Shown: positions 11,261 through 23,282, numbered from the stretch's first letter. The stretch is DNA of 64,000 nt from Enchytraeus crypticus (GCA_905160935.1 CAJHZI010000184.1:1739501-1803500); one strand, 5' to 3'. Program-made: numbers and translations. The notes: a model not told the origin generated them from the letters alone.

Positions 11261-11479
11261 CTTGTTTATCTCAAAACTAAGACAAAGCAAATTTTCTATA
11301 TTCGAAATCTAGCAGTGATAAATTCCTGATATTTGAATATTTGGAACATTATTTGGTCGGAGTGTACAGACATTGTAATTTACCCTCTATGGCATGTTAC
11401 TGCGTGCATATGCAATGTGCAATGAACATTTATAGGCATTTATGTCTACTGCTGAGTATTTCTATATATTTTTACCCAC

Positions 11480-11545
11480 TTTGTGATTCGAACAAATACC
11501 CCGACCGTAGTTAAACTGGGATTCAAGGGAAGACGATGATTATTT
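11480..11545 (+). mobile_element. SINE B tail fragment
   Basis: CCCCGACCGTAGTTAAACTG then GGATTCAAGGGAAGACGATG. Confidence 0.6.
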
Positions 11546-11642
11546 GTGATAGGAGCAATAATAAAAAAGCTAGGTTAAGTACAGTTTTATCTCTAATATT
11601 TTTATTTTTATTGAATTTAACTGGACTAACAATGAATTTGAA

Positions 11643-11817
11643 GTATGTAATATTAGTAGGCAGATACCTTACCCGTAGTATGTAATATTAGTAGGCAGAT
11701 ACCTTACCCGTAGTATGTAATATTAGTAGGCAGATACCATACCTGTAGTATGTAATATTAGTAGGCAGATACCTTACCTGTAGTATGTAATATTAGTAGG
11801 CAGATACCTTGCCTGTA
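11643..11817. repeat. 35-bp tandem repeat, 5 copies
   Basis: Five head-to-tail units starting GTATGTAATATTAGTAGGCA and ending CCTTACCCGTA; units differ at only a few positions, so the array is recent. It lies about 300 bp upstream of the first channel coding exon. Confidence 0.95.
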
Positions 11818-12110
11818 TTCTACAGGCTCATCTCAACAATAAATGATTATATTTGTTCTATGGTTCTCACTGGAGCTCAAGTGGAAGGACTATACTGGAT
11901 TACACTATTGAAAACGAACCCGCAGCCTCTGAAAAGGAGACACCTCTCTGAACTTTTAGTAATCATTGCTTGCAAGTGAAAGCATGTCTCTTAGTGGATA
12001 TTTGAAGAGTTTAAATTACTTATTAACGACAATATACTTATGCTTGATTTGTTGTTAACAGACATTTATATCGTTATTAATTTTTCACAAGTCAAACGAT
12101 ATTACATCGC

Positions 12111-13061
12111 ATGTTATGCATCAGCATTTTCATTCCTGGAATGCAGCATCAGTCCAACAGTTTTCTGCAGCGGAATACAGAGAGGAACAGGCAGACGTAT
12201 CTCACCGGTAACGGAGGTCCTTTGGCTCATATCACTAAGGCTCTGTCTGACCACAGCATTGATGATCGACAGAGCTGGACTGAAGATGAGTACTACGAAG
12301 ATGATAAGTGGTCCACAACTCTCGTATCCGACGGTGGACCCTTCTCGAGAACTCGATTTGATTTCCCACCAACCCCAAATCAAACCAACAGTCAATATCT
12401 ATATCCGCAGAGAAGCACGACGTCCGAGCCTGCAAAATATTCATCCGGAGATAATATGGATTTTAATCCAATGGTTCGCATTGTATCGAAGCTTCCGGTG
12501 AATTCAAGTCCTGATCGGCTGAATTTCACCTCAATCGTTGTCGAAGACGTGCCTGATATTGGAGATAAATCCGACGGAAACTGGAATAGGTCTTCTATCA
12601 CAGAACGCCTCGTAAAACTCGCCAGCTCTGAAACAGACCTGGAAGATTTGGATTACACGGACGAGAACGAGGAACAAGATTCTGGTGACGAGGAATACGG
12701 ATGCGAATGCTCGGAGAGAATTGCGATAAACGTCAGTGGATTAAGATTCGAAACTCAGTTGAGAACCCTAGATCAGTATCCGACCACGCTGCTCGGTAAT
12801 CCAGAACTGCGATTGAGATATTACGACTCTCAGAGAGATGAGTATTTTCTGGATAGGAATAGGTCTAGCTTCGATGCGATCTTGTATTATTATCAGAGCG
12901 GCGGCAGACTGCGTAGACCGGTGAACGTCCCTCTGGATATATTCGCAGAGGAGATCATGTTTTTCCAGCTTCCCCCTGAGGTGGTTAACAGATATAGAGA
13001 GGAGGAAGGCTATACGAAGGACGAAGTTAAACCAATGCCGAGAAATGAGTTCCAAAAGAAG
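12111..13061 (+). CDS. Sh-like: Kv1/Shaker-type K+ channel, exon 1 (N-terminus and T1 domain)
   Basis: First visible coding exon of a voltage-gated K+ channel alpha subunit of the Kv1 (Shaker) family, a tetrameric plasma-membrane channel that repolarises excitable cells. Residues about 202-300 are a textbook T1 tetramerisation domain ([43 protein letters not shown]). T1 assembles subunits within one Kv subfamily. Residues 1-200 are hydrophilic and hard to align; 175-195 are strongly acidic ([15 protein letters not shown]). No N-type inactivation ball like that of Shaker B is evident. The exon ends at AAG|GTTAGT (donor at 13062) in phase 0. The start is uncertain: ATG at 12111 or 12141 are candidates. 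An upstream in-frame stop near 12078 and acceptor-like sites before 12062 and 12171 mean a further 5' exon could supply the true N-terminus. The T1 and family assignment is very secure; the start is not. Confidence 0.9.
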
Positions 13062-13689
13062 GTTAGTTATTGAAGAATTTGAATACATTTCTCACGTCTG
13101 TCCTGTTTATCTATCTGTTGCTAGGACAGAAGCTCTCGTTGCATCACTTTTAGCCGTTATATTTTCATTTTAAAACAAAATCATGAATTGGGATTCGAAT
13201 TTCAGCGTAATCAGTGCAGACATTCCCAGTATTGGTGACATTTGGTGTAGTTACGGGCATTTAACGTAGCTACATTTAACTTATGCCATATTTTACAGTC
13301 GTGTCTCTTACGATAACATATTATAACAACAATAATATTTAAATATACAGTAAACTCATTACTGCTGTCTTGCTTTTAACATACTTTGCAATCCGCAAAT
13401 CTATATTCGTAACAATAAATTTCCGGCACAGCGGTTGTCTTGAGTTATTAAGATTCCCCATGAAAAATCGGAAATTAGAGCAGGAATTATAAGTTCCTGG
13501 AGACGTCAGGAAGTCATGAATCTAGGTCGACGATTCGAGAGCTTTCTATATTATGCCTAGAAAGGTTTAGGCGATGTGACTCCTTAAATAAGTAGGGCAT
13601 GAACATATAAGTTAAATGTCAGTAATTAAGAGTGTTCTAATAGGCAAATTTTATTTAAATATCAGCATTTAGCTTTGAACTATTTCAAT

Positions 13690-14060
13690 AGGAATAACAG
13701 TTACTAAATGTTTCGTAGAGCTTTCTCTCTAATAATTAATGGAGTTAATGAAGACATAGTTAATTATTTTAATCGATTGCTGCTGATTATATTAATAGAT
13801 TCAATTTTTGAAAGATCAACTACCTATTGTTGATTGTTATTTCTAATGTAGTATTTGTATTGCGCTCAATATTAATTGAAGCAATTGCATTGCGGGACTG
13901 TACTTGCACGATGATCTCTAGTCGATGCTGTACAGCTAAATTTTTGTCATTATAGAGAGCAATTAATGAACGATAGAAGTCAGGTGATAAATTAATAATG
14001 TTGCTCCGATGCAAATTAATTAAAACCTAGCGTTCATAAGCTGAATAGAGCTCACATTTG
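13690..14060. promoter_or_regulatory. Candidate intronic enhancer near exon 1
   Basis: Non-repetitive sequence dense in homeodomain-type cores (TAATTA, ATTAAT) with an octamer ATGCAAAT at 14009-14016 abutting TAATTAAA at 14017-14024. Purely motif-based; AT-rich DNA gives many such cores by chance. Confidence 0.25.
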
Positions 14061-14149
14061 AGCAGTGCTTCGGTATGAGTGCGCAGGCATGTGTGTGTAT
14101 TTCTCTAGCCCATTATCATAGTTGGGCTCAGAAAGATATGTAAAATCCT

Positions 14150-14720
14150 AAAGATAGAAAGAATTGAGATGAATTAAGATAGTTAAGAATTAAGAATTTT
14201 GTTTTAGTGTAATAATTAAAAATAAATGTAATAACAAATTTAGAGAATTAAAAAGTGAACAAAAATGCATGTAATGGTAAAGAGTAAGAATTAGTTAAAC
14301 ATAATAGTTGATAATAGTAAAAGTAAAATAATTATTAGTAAATGCTAAAAATACTAAGACATTCCTGAAGTGAAAATATTAAAATATGCAAAAATAATTA
14401 CAACTTTACAACATAAGAAAAGAAAATTTCAAAATATATTCTATTTTGAAGATGATGCTGTTAGGGACCGGCTAAGAGGAGACAATCCCATGGGAGATAA
14501 AAATAATAAAAATCATATTAATATAATAAACAATAAGAAAAATAGAATAATATTACTAAATTAAAAGTTACTAATTAATAAATAATAATAAATAAAACTA
14601 AAACTTTTAAACTTAATAATAAGAAAGTAATATATTAATGAGGCAATCTTAAACGTAAAATGTATAAAGCTAATATTATATTTAACAAATAAAAATACTC
14701 CGTAATATTTCTTAAGGCTT
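14150..14720. repeat. A-rich low-complexity stretch
   Basis: AATAATAA/AAAATA-type sequence on the + strand with marked purine-A skew; no gene. Confidence 0.6.
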
Positions 14721-14724
14721 AGTC

Positions 14725-14855
14725 AGGATTGTGATTGGCTACATGTGAGTTTCGGACAAATAAAGGCCGAGTTGAGATCCATTGCTTGCCACGTAACTGA
14801 CATGCTCCCGAGAAAGAAAACTGACGTTAAAGTAGTTTCTTTTGCTATTAACTTT
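14725..14855 (+). mobile_element. SINE C copy, diverged
   Basis: GATTGGCTACATGTGAGTTT, CGTAACTGACATGCTCCCGA, AAGAAAACTGACGTTAAAG. Confidence 0.45.
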
Positions 14856-15702
14856 TTAGCCTCTCATCCACAACATATTTCTCTTGTGACCCTTACCTAA
14901 CCTCAATTATTAAAATTCCCTTCCATGTTGCAAGAACAGTTAGAGAGTTACTGTCATGAATGACAACATCGAGCACTATTGAACCAAACCAAACCGAAGA
15001 GCAAAACCCAAATGAATAGAGAAATGTGATGTGCCCTACTCTCTTGCAATGAACAATTTTGCCTGAATATTTTGCAACTATTGGAGATGATAGTAATCGT
15101 TTACTACGTCTCCCTGAAAGTAAATTATGTAGCCATGTTTATTTGTCTGGCTTCACTATAGACCTGTGAATTCGAAAGATAGGTTAATATCAGGCGAAGC
15201 CTAGACATACCTGAATCGTTTTCTAATGCAATTAGTTACCCTAATGGGAATCGTCAGTCTATTTATTTTCATAGCTGTTTCATCATTTTTACATCCAAGC
15301 TGTTGCGCGATAAATTAGTGAATAGTTTATCGGAACGTAACATTCATCTAATATCAGCGACGACTGACGATCTTGTGTATTGCTTAAACACATTGTTTTC
15401 TTTCATTGGATAGGCCTAATGCAATTGGACTTACTGTAGTTTTTGCTACTTCGAAGCTCGTATTTCTAGCATTTAAAATACCAAAGAATATCATATAGGC
15501 CTACATTGATTGAGAAATGTACATTGTTTATATTGCACAAAACTTTGTTTTTTAATTTAATGGCAATCTAAATTGCAAAAAATTAAAAAAGTTATGTATT
15601 ATATGTTAAAATCAGATTGGAAATTAAATTTTTTAAGTTAAACTTAAAATTTAATTTGAAATTGTCAAAAATTGAAATTGTAATTAGTTTTGTAATGTAT
15701 TC

Positions 15703-15803
15703 TTATGTGGACATGAAGAGACAATACGAAATATAGAATGGAAGTTATCTATACCATTGACAAGCTGGTAGACAGTGCACTAAGAGAGAGAGGGAGAGAG
15801 GGA
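15703..15803 (+). mobile_element. RTE 3' end fragment
   Basis: TTATGTGGACATGAAGAGAC, TTATCTATACCATTGACAAG, TAGACAGTGCACTAAGAGAG, then GA-rich tail. Confidence 0.7.
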
Positions 15804-15814
15804 TAATGGGCTTA

Positions 15815-15930
15815 GCCTTTTACATATGAATTAGGTCAGTGGCTCAGAAATAAAAGCCAGTTCTCGCCACATGCCTGACTTCCGGCAATCACAAGAAATT
15901 TGCAATAAACTACCCTTTAGCCTTTAGTTT
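15815..15930 (+). mobile_element. Probable SINE C relative
   Basis: AATTAGGTCAGTGGCTCAGA, GCCAGTTCTCGCCACATGCC resemble the tRNA-like head and core; weak. Confidence 0.3.
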
Positions 15931-15999
15931 TTACCAAATGTAATCAAGCTAATAATAAGGATTACATTTTTTTAATGGAATAAAACGACTGGTCTATAT

Positions 16000-16030
16000 A
16001 TAATATATTATATATATATATATATATGTT
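16000..16030. repeat. (TA)n microsatellite
   Basis: Uninterrupted TA run in the Kv1 intron. Confidence 0.9.
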
Positions 16031-16184
16031 CATGAATATATATAAAGTAAACTACAAAAAGATCAAACCTACGCCTACATTAAATATAAAACAAGTTTCT
16101 TAAGAGCTAAGATATTTTTGTTTAAATGTTATAGACTTTATGTACAGCTAACCAACTGTTATAGACTTGTTGACTATTATAGAC

Positions 16185-16430
16185 GGGTAAACAGGATAGT
16201 TTTCTCAGGGAATGACGCCCCTGCCCAGTAAATGTCAGTCAAAGCTGATTAAGGTATAGGGGCCCACCACCTAAAAGGCACAACCCCCAAGAAAAATAGG
16301 TATATTGCAACAAAAATGAACGCCCCCAGTCCTGTGCACCCCTTAAATGCTGATGGGGTGTTAAATCTCACGGCCAGTCGGTCGGCACCCAGTGTGCCTC
16401 ACATTATACCAAGAGGACATTTCATTTCAT
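16185..16430 (+). mobile_element. RTE 5' UTR fragment
   Basis: GGGTAAACAGGATAGTTTTC, GGAATGACGCCCCTG, GGGGCCCACCACCTAAAAGG, ATGAACGCCCCCAGTCC, CACGGCCAGTCGG, CCAAGAGGACATT. The same sequence stands directly upstream of the endonuclease start in the 58.4 kb copy. This copy stops before the endonuclease ORF, which is unusual because LINE copies normally keep the 3' end. Confidence 0.8.
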
Positions 16431-17370
16431 TAAATACTAATCAACTTACTGTTAATATGAAATTTCTAAATTTCTATTTCTATATAAAGTCACACATCTG
16501 CACAGTGTACGCCAAGAAAATGTCTTATTTATTGTATATAACTAATATTCATTCATAGAGCAATAGTATACAAACTTTCCATAATTTTCATACAGATTTT
16601 AATTTTCTTAATACTACATCTTGAAAGCAGCGCAGACAGTTTTATTTTTCACTAATCTCTATATAGCCAATAGGCTGCAATGCAACAGTATAACACTTCA
16701 GATATTAATTTGGTATACAACACGAGTATGACGTTGTAAACAGCTTGTTGATGGAATATGTCCAAATTCTAGTTAATTGTGCTTGTACCCATTAGTCAGC
16801 GAGCTTGATTCATTTTTAAATACTATGCCCTTTTTTGCATTTCCACTGTGAAATTTGAGAACAAAAATGATTGTAGTTCTCTGTCAAAATTTTGAGATAA
16901 TGTATGCACTGACGTGTTTCTAGTTTTGTACTGGACTACGTCAGTAAAATCTGGCGTCAAGCTGAGAAAGACTAATCAGGTCCGTCTGACGGTTCCCCAA
17001 CTGACGTTCAACGCATGGAACAAAAGTTCTCTCATCTTTTTTGTTTCCTAATGATGACCGTGTCATTTCCCTTTTAGCGTTAGAAATTATTTTCTTTCCC
17101 CTGTGAAAAGTTCAGAGAACGTAGCGACAAGCGGATAAGAGAGCATTGCAGAGAACAAGCTTCTAAGTGGAGCCTAGGGGAAAGACAAGCGCAAAAACTA
17201 TTATGGTGATTTCCATTCTTATGCCTCATTTATTTCCTGTCTCTGCTTGCACATGTAGTATTATTATAGTATTATTATTATCGACGAAAACCTAATAATA
17301 AACTAAATAAAACTTAACTTTGCTAAACGTTATACGGCTTACATCTGAAAATTGAAAGATATAATCAACA
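16431..17370. other. Intronic sequence, no recognised feature
   Basis: No conserved coding or repeat family recognised. Confidence 0.4.
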
Positions 17371-17372
17371 CA

Positions 17373-17374
<2 letters not shown>

Positions 17375-17435
<61 letters not shown>

Positions 17436-17441
17436 TTATAT

Positions 17442-17497
<56 letters not shown>
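17375..17497. repeat. Palindromic (TA)n microsatellite, ~123 bp
   Basis: Two long TA runs around GTTTTATATCTTA, with AGATATATA at one end and TATATAAGATATAAG at the other; the whole can fold back on itself. Confidence 0.9.
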
Positions 17498-17499
<2 letters not shown>

Positions 17500-17799
17500 A
17501 TATAAGACCTATCAAATTTTCTTGCTGTCTGCTGCAGTCTATCGATATCTGGAGCAACCTGTTTAAATTATTATTATTAAATTATTAATTTCACTTGTAA
17601 TTTTGTCTAAACTCATGTGGATGATCTAAATCTTCAGATATCATCAGTTTCTTTGCCATATAGACTAACAGGGCTCTTAAAGACTAGGCCAATAGTAAAC
17701 TGCATGTACATGTGGCTGAAGAGGAGAATAAGCACGAAATGAGGAAGTCAACGGAAACTCTCTTCAGAAAGTATAGTTTTCCAAAGCTATATGTCAACT

Positions 17800-17905
17800 A
17801 CATTAAATTATGAATAGGCAGAGCCTTTTGTAAATTGATTAACTTGTTGATCGAAGGAGTGCTGTTTATATACACCAAAGCGAAAGCAGACATGAATCAG
17901 AATTT
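17800..17905 (+). mobile_element. SINE A fragment
   Basis: AGGCAGAGCCTTTTGTAAAT, TTAACTTGTTGATCGAAGGA, GTGCTGTTTATA, GAAAGCAGAC. Confidence 0.6.
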
Positions 17906-19145
17906 ATATATAAGACCATAAGAACATCCATATTGATGCCTATTCATATCAAATCATAACACAACTCTACCGGCCCCACGCCAGACCCAATCTTGTGACT
18001 TAAATATTCTTTTTTCTGGGCAGAAAATGTTTTAAGAAGTGGGACGTGTTCAAAGCTGAAGGCCTTAATATTCATAACTTATTCCACCTCAGATGATTCC
18101 ATTGTAACTATGGATTCTTTAATTCCAGGAAATATTGAACTTTTGTCGAAGGATTCATTAATATTACAATTTGTATGTATTTGTATTTACACTTTTAGAG
18201 TTTGAAAAATATAGAGTTCAATACTATGATACCAAAAGCGAGAGATTTTCTATGCTAAAGAAGAGAAAGATTACATGATTTTAATAAACTACTTGCATTG
18301 GAACATTGAGTGTTTTGTGTGGTATCCCAGTGACTCTAGTGTTAAACTTGACTTTCATTCTCTTGACTATTAAATATTCGTTGTTGAGTATTTGAATGCT
18401 TTCTTAAATTGAATCGCATTAAGATGTGAAAAGACCTAATTCTGACAATTAGAATGAAGTGCTACTGTACATTTTAGATGTAGCTAATTCCAATAAGCGA
18501 CTTTTCTGTGCACTCTAGTATAACCTTTTCGGATTTTTGCGACACGGGTGCGAATTAAATTGTCTCAATGATTAAGAAATGTAAAAGCTCTCAACTGCAG
18601 CCCTACACGACGTGATGATCAGAAATTGTTCAAATGTTGTTGAAGTTTGAAGAAATTAATTTCTCAAAATAAGGCCATCCTGAAGGAGAAACTGAAGAGG
18701 CAGATGTCGTGCCTAGGCTACATTCTACAGACTGCACTGATTGGAATATTTATATTTAACATTAAGTTATTATATGCTATAGTAAGAATGATGACTGGGA
18801 GATAGACAAGAATAGAATGGTTTGACTGTCAAAATTACGCCTTATACATCCTCATACTGCATAAACACATGGTTAGTATTGTGGACAATGCATTGGTTCT
18901 CTTGCGAGAATACTGCTACTGTAGAGTAATAGTTCTGAATAGAGTATCAGGAAAAAACGTTCACAAGAAAATCTCTGCAAAATGTGCTATTTACATGAAG
19001 TATGGTATAAATTTATTTTCTCTTTTCTTTATCCCTAGATTAAGTGTATTTACTGTTATCCTTGAAAAGGGGATTGTTCAATTCTATTACTCAGATTATT
19101 ACACACACTCTCTCGCTCCCTCTCCATATTAGAACATAAAATACA
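17906..19145. other. Intronic sequence, no recognised feature
   Basis: Nothing supported beyond AT-rich unique-looking DNA. Confidence 0.4.
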
Positions 19146-19149
19146 TTGT

Positions 19150-20930
19150 TACGGTATAACATAGTAGCGCAAGGGATACCCCGGTACGGTGTATAATAGT
19201 AGAGCATAGAATACAGCTGAACTGTATATCATAGTAGTACATAAAATACAGATGTACGGTATATCATAGTATAGCATAGAATACAGCGATAAATATATAA
19301 CAATGGAATAAAAAATCCAGCTGTTCGATATATCATAGTAGAGCATAAAATTCATCGGTAGGGTATATCATAGTAGAGCGTAGAATACAGAGGAACGGTA
19401 TATCACAATTGAACATAGAATGCAGCGGTACGGTATATCATGCTAGAGCATAGATTACAGCAAAATGGTATACCATAGTAGAGCATAGAATCCAGTGGTA
19501 CGGTATATCATAGTATAGCATAAAATACAGCGGTTCGGTATGTCATAAAAGAGCATAAAATATACATGTGCGGTATATCACGGTAGAGAATAGAATACAG
19601 CGGTACATTATATCAGAGTAGAGTACAGAATACACCTGTACGGTATACCATAGTAGTGCATTAAATACACCGGTACGGTATATTATAGTGCTTAGCATGT
19701 AGTTGTACGAAATATAATAATAGAGCAACGAATACAACGGTACGGTATTTCAGAATAGAGCGTTGAATACAGTGGTACGATATTGGTACGGTATATCATA
19801 GTAGAGCTTATAATACAGTGGTACGGTATATCATAATAGAGCATAGAAGATACCTTTATGTATATCACAGTAGAGAATATAAAACAGCGGTACGGTACAT
19901 CAAAATAGAGCATAGTATGCAGTATAACGGTATTTCATAATGGAGCAGAGAACACAGCGATACGGTTTAAAATCATAATATATCATAGACTATACCTGTA
20001 CAGTATACCATAGTTGAGCATAGAATACAGCGGTACAATATGACGTAGTAGATCATAGAATACTGAGATACGGTACAACATAGTAGAGCTTAGAATACAA
20101 CAATATGGTATACCTTGGAGGAGCATAGAAACCCGTGGTACGGTATATCATATTAGAGCTTTGAATACAGCTGAAATGAATATAATTGTTGAGCATAGAT
20201 TACAGCGGTAGGGTATATCATAATAGAGCATAGAATCTACCTATACGTATATCATAGTAGGGAATAGAAAACAGCGGTACGGTACAACATAGTAGAGCAT
20301 AAGATGCAGTATAACAGTATATCATAATTGAGCAGAGAATGCGATGATACGGTTTATTATGGTATATCATAGACTGCACCTGTACGGTATATCATAGTAG
20401 AGCATAGATTACAGTGGTACGATATGACATTGTGTGGCATAGAATACAGCGATAAGGTATATCATAGTAGAGCATAGAATTCAGTGTTACGGAGTATCAC
20501 AGTAGAACATCGAATACTGATGTATGGTTTATCATAATTGAGCCTGGAATGCAGCTTTACGATATATAATTATAACTGTAGAGCTTAAAATACAGTAAAG
20601 GTGTATTGTAGTAGAGCATTGAATTCAACGGTAGGTATATCATAGCAGAGCATAGAATATAGTGGAACGGTATATCATAATAAATCATAGAATACTGTAC
20701 GATGTGACATTACAGAGCATAGCGATATACCTTACAGCGAGGTAGGGTATATCAAAGTAGAGCATTGAATACAGTGATACGATGTGACATTGTATAGCGT
20801 AGAATACAGCGGTACGATGTGACATTATAGATCATAGAATACAGCGCTAGGGTATATCATAGTAGAGCATTGAATACATCAGATATATCATAGTAGGGTA
20901 CGATATATCATGGTAGAGAATAGAATATAC
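19150..20930. repeat. ~35-bp satellite array, about 50 diverged units
   Basis: Units follow GGTATATCATAGTAGAGCAT then AGAATACAGCGGTAC, with frequent point changes and small indels. The array is about 1.78 kb inside the Kv1 intron. On the minus strand the unit lacks stop codons in one frame, producing spurious short ORFs with YYDIPYRC-like repeats. Unit length equals that of the unrelated 11643 array. Confidence 0.95.
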
Positions 20931-20973
20931 GTTTGTTTGTCTAATATTACCTTTTAATGTGAAACGGGCTAAC

Positions 20974-21202
20974 TTCTTCTATATTCTGCGTAACGTCACT
21001 TTGTGGACGCCAGAGCAGCCTCTTTTACCTTCTGTCTCCACTGATACCGGTCCTGGTCAAGATCATAAACATCACTCTGTGCTAGATTATATTTAGTGTC
21101 TATCTGTTCTATATCTTTATTATATTGTTTAATTAAAGTATATTTATTTCCCATACCTAGTTTCATTTTATTATTTGTTATTCTATAATTTAGAGCAAAC
21201 AG
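20974..21202 (-). mobile_element. Second LINE family: 5'-truncated 3' end with 16-bp TSD
   Basis: Reverse strand encodes the C-terminus of a second reverse-transcriptase family (NYRITNNKMKLGMGNKYTL, DQDRYQWRQKVKEAALASTK, stop), also present at 45.6-46.4 kb. It is flanked by a perfect 16-bp direct repeat (TGTGAAACGGGCTAAC) at 20958-20973 and 21203-21218, the target-site duplication left by target-primed reverse transcription. 5' truncation plus intact duplication makes this a clear insertion. Confidence 0.88.
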
Positions 21203-21218
21203 TGTGAAACGGGCTAAC

Positions 21219-22540
21219 GGTACCTACATAAAGGTCTGTTTGAGAATTTTAAATCTTTGATTGCCTTGGAATTTAGCTATTTAACGGTCCTCTCTGAAGT
21301 AAGTATATGCTATAACATATGGTATTGATGCTGATCTTGATATAGTTCTCAGCTGATAGCCACTGGTTCTGTAATCTTGTAATTTGATCTATAATTTTTT
21401 AACTAGTTCTTAAGTACGACATGAAGACCCGCATATTTGACAAATTATTTCATTAATTTCTTCACTGATAGAAGTGCTCTCAATTTCTCCATCACCATCT
21501 GTTACATGGCAGGTACATATTCTAAGCTTCACTCGCAGTGCAAATTAACTGTTGCAAGGTTTACATCTCATTATTCAGAAACGTCGGAATATAATAATTA
21601 TGGAATCTGAATAAGTGTCATTTAAGGTTTAACATCAGTTTTCTCATACAAGAATTACGTGATGTCAGCCTTATATGAGATACAAGAATGATATCTCTGA
21701 GGTAGGCCTTCGTTTCTTACATGTATTATAAGCCTGAAGTGCGAGAAAGGTGAAATTAGTTAACGATATGTCAAACTTTACATTTGAATGTTATTACGAG
21801 CAAGGAATTCAGTACATGAATCATCAAGAAACAACTCGCAACTCTCATCCATGACAATGTCGTGCACCATGAAAATCAGTAACGAGGCTCTGAAGGGGGG
21901 GGGGTGTTGAAAGTAATAATTTTCATCAAAGTCAAATTGAATGGCAGAATATAAAAGTATCACTAACCGGTGCTCAGGACGATAAAATAATATTCGAACT
22001 TTACCATGATTGTTTTAAGAAGTAAATTAAACAAAAATAAGTAATCGAATAACATAATAAGTAAATACTATAGGCTAGTGTTCTGGCTGTAATTCTATTA
22101 CAAGTCGATGGAAATAAGCAAAGTTAAACAATCTTGCACTGATTAACCAAGTTTTCCTTTAATTGACGGAAACATGCGAAATGCAATCTATCAATGCTTT
22201 GCACCCGTGATTAAGCAGCTGACGAAACGGGCGTGAAATGATCTGACGCAGGCTGGTTACTAGACGAGGACGTTACAGCTCGCATGATGCTGTTGAAACA
22301 GCGTTCATGCGGAAGCGAGGCCAGATCAATAATCTACTTGAATTATACCGCGAGAATCTTAACCAGGGATGCTGTATTGACCGGTCAATACATCCATTCA
22401 TTCAGCCGCCACGCTGATGATGCCGAAATTCGATCAGCCGTACGAGGGTTGATCAATCGTCTTTATTATAATATTAATATAATATTTATAAGATTATAAA
22501 GCGAGCCGTCGTATATCAGTGACGTGCTTAAGAGACCGAT
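21219..22540. other. Intronic sequence; GC-richer patch at 22190-22460
   Basis: No gene. A poly-G run at 21896-21904. A patch of higher GC and CpG content (around GACGAAACGGGCGTGAAATG and CGATCAGCCGTACGAGG) lies at 22190-22460 and is not one of the recognised repeats. Confidence 0.35.
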
Positions 22541-22544
22541 ATGC

Positions 22545-22865
22545 CACCCACTGAGCGATATGCTACACTGAACGATATGCTACACATAGAGCGATATGCT
22601 ACACATTGAGCGATATACTACATAGAGCGACATGCTGCTATGCATAGAGATATGCTATACAGAGCAATATGTACACAGAGCGATACGCTACACAGAGCAA
22701 TATAGTACACAACTGTATGCTACACATAGTGATTTCCTACACAGAGCTATATGCTACACAGAGCGATATGCTATACATATCGTTACACAATGCAATATGT
22801 TATGCAGAACGATATGCTGCACATTGTGAAATGCTACAAAGAGTGATATGCTAAACAGAGCGCTA
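22545..22865. repeat. ~18-bp minisatellite, diverged
   Basis: Repeats of GAGCGATATGCTACACA with variable spacing, about 18 units, in the Kv1 intron. Confidence 0.9.
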
Positions 22866-23217
22866 CTGCAACTAATCGAAGTCATGGCCGAAAAATATAG
22901 AAGTGTTATTAAGACCCTTCTAACTTTATGCCTTCTAGTGGACGAGTATGTACATGTAGTTTGAATACTTATAAGCACTTGTGGTCGAGGATTCCAAATC
23001 TCGCTTGACCAACTTTGTTAGTCAAGCGAACTCTTTCTCCAACTTGCACGCTGGTTTGATACTACTGCTTTTTCTGTTGTATTTTACTAATTTTCAGTTG
23101 TGTGTTTGCCTATTCTGGCAGGATTGTTGACTGCCAACTAGACAGGTTATGTATACCCTCTTTGATGACCTTGTGCTTGTATATGACATTGTATGTATAA
23201 TTTCAATCAGCATAGTT

Positions 23218-23282
23218 CTCTCTATCTATCTATCTATCTGTCTATATCTACCTGTATATCTATCTATCTATCCATCTGTCTC
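23218..23282. repeat. (TCTA)n microsatellite
   Basis: TATCTATCTATC runs with CTGTC interruptions. Confidence 0.9.

Noticed and set aside
12040-12501. 153-codon frame overlapping channel exon 1 in another frame, and several minus-strand frames there
   Set aside because: They are shadows of the conserved Kv1 coding frame.
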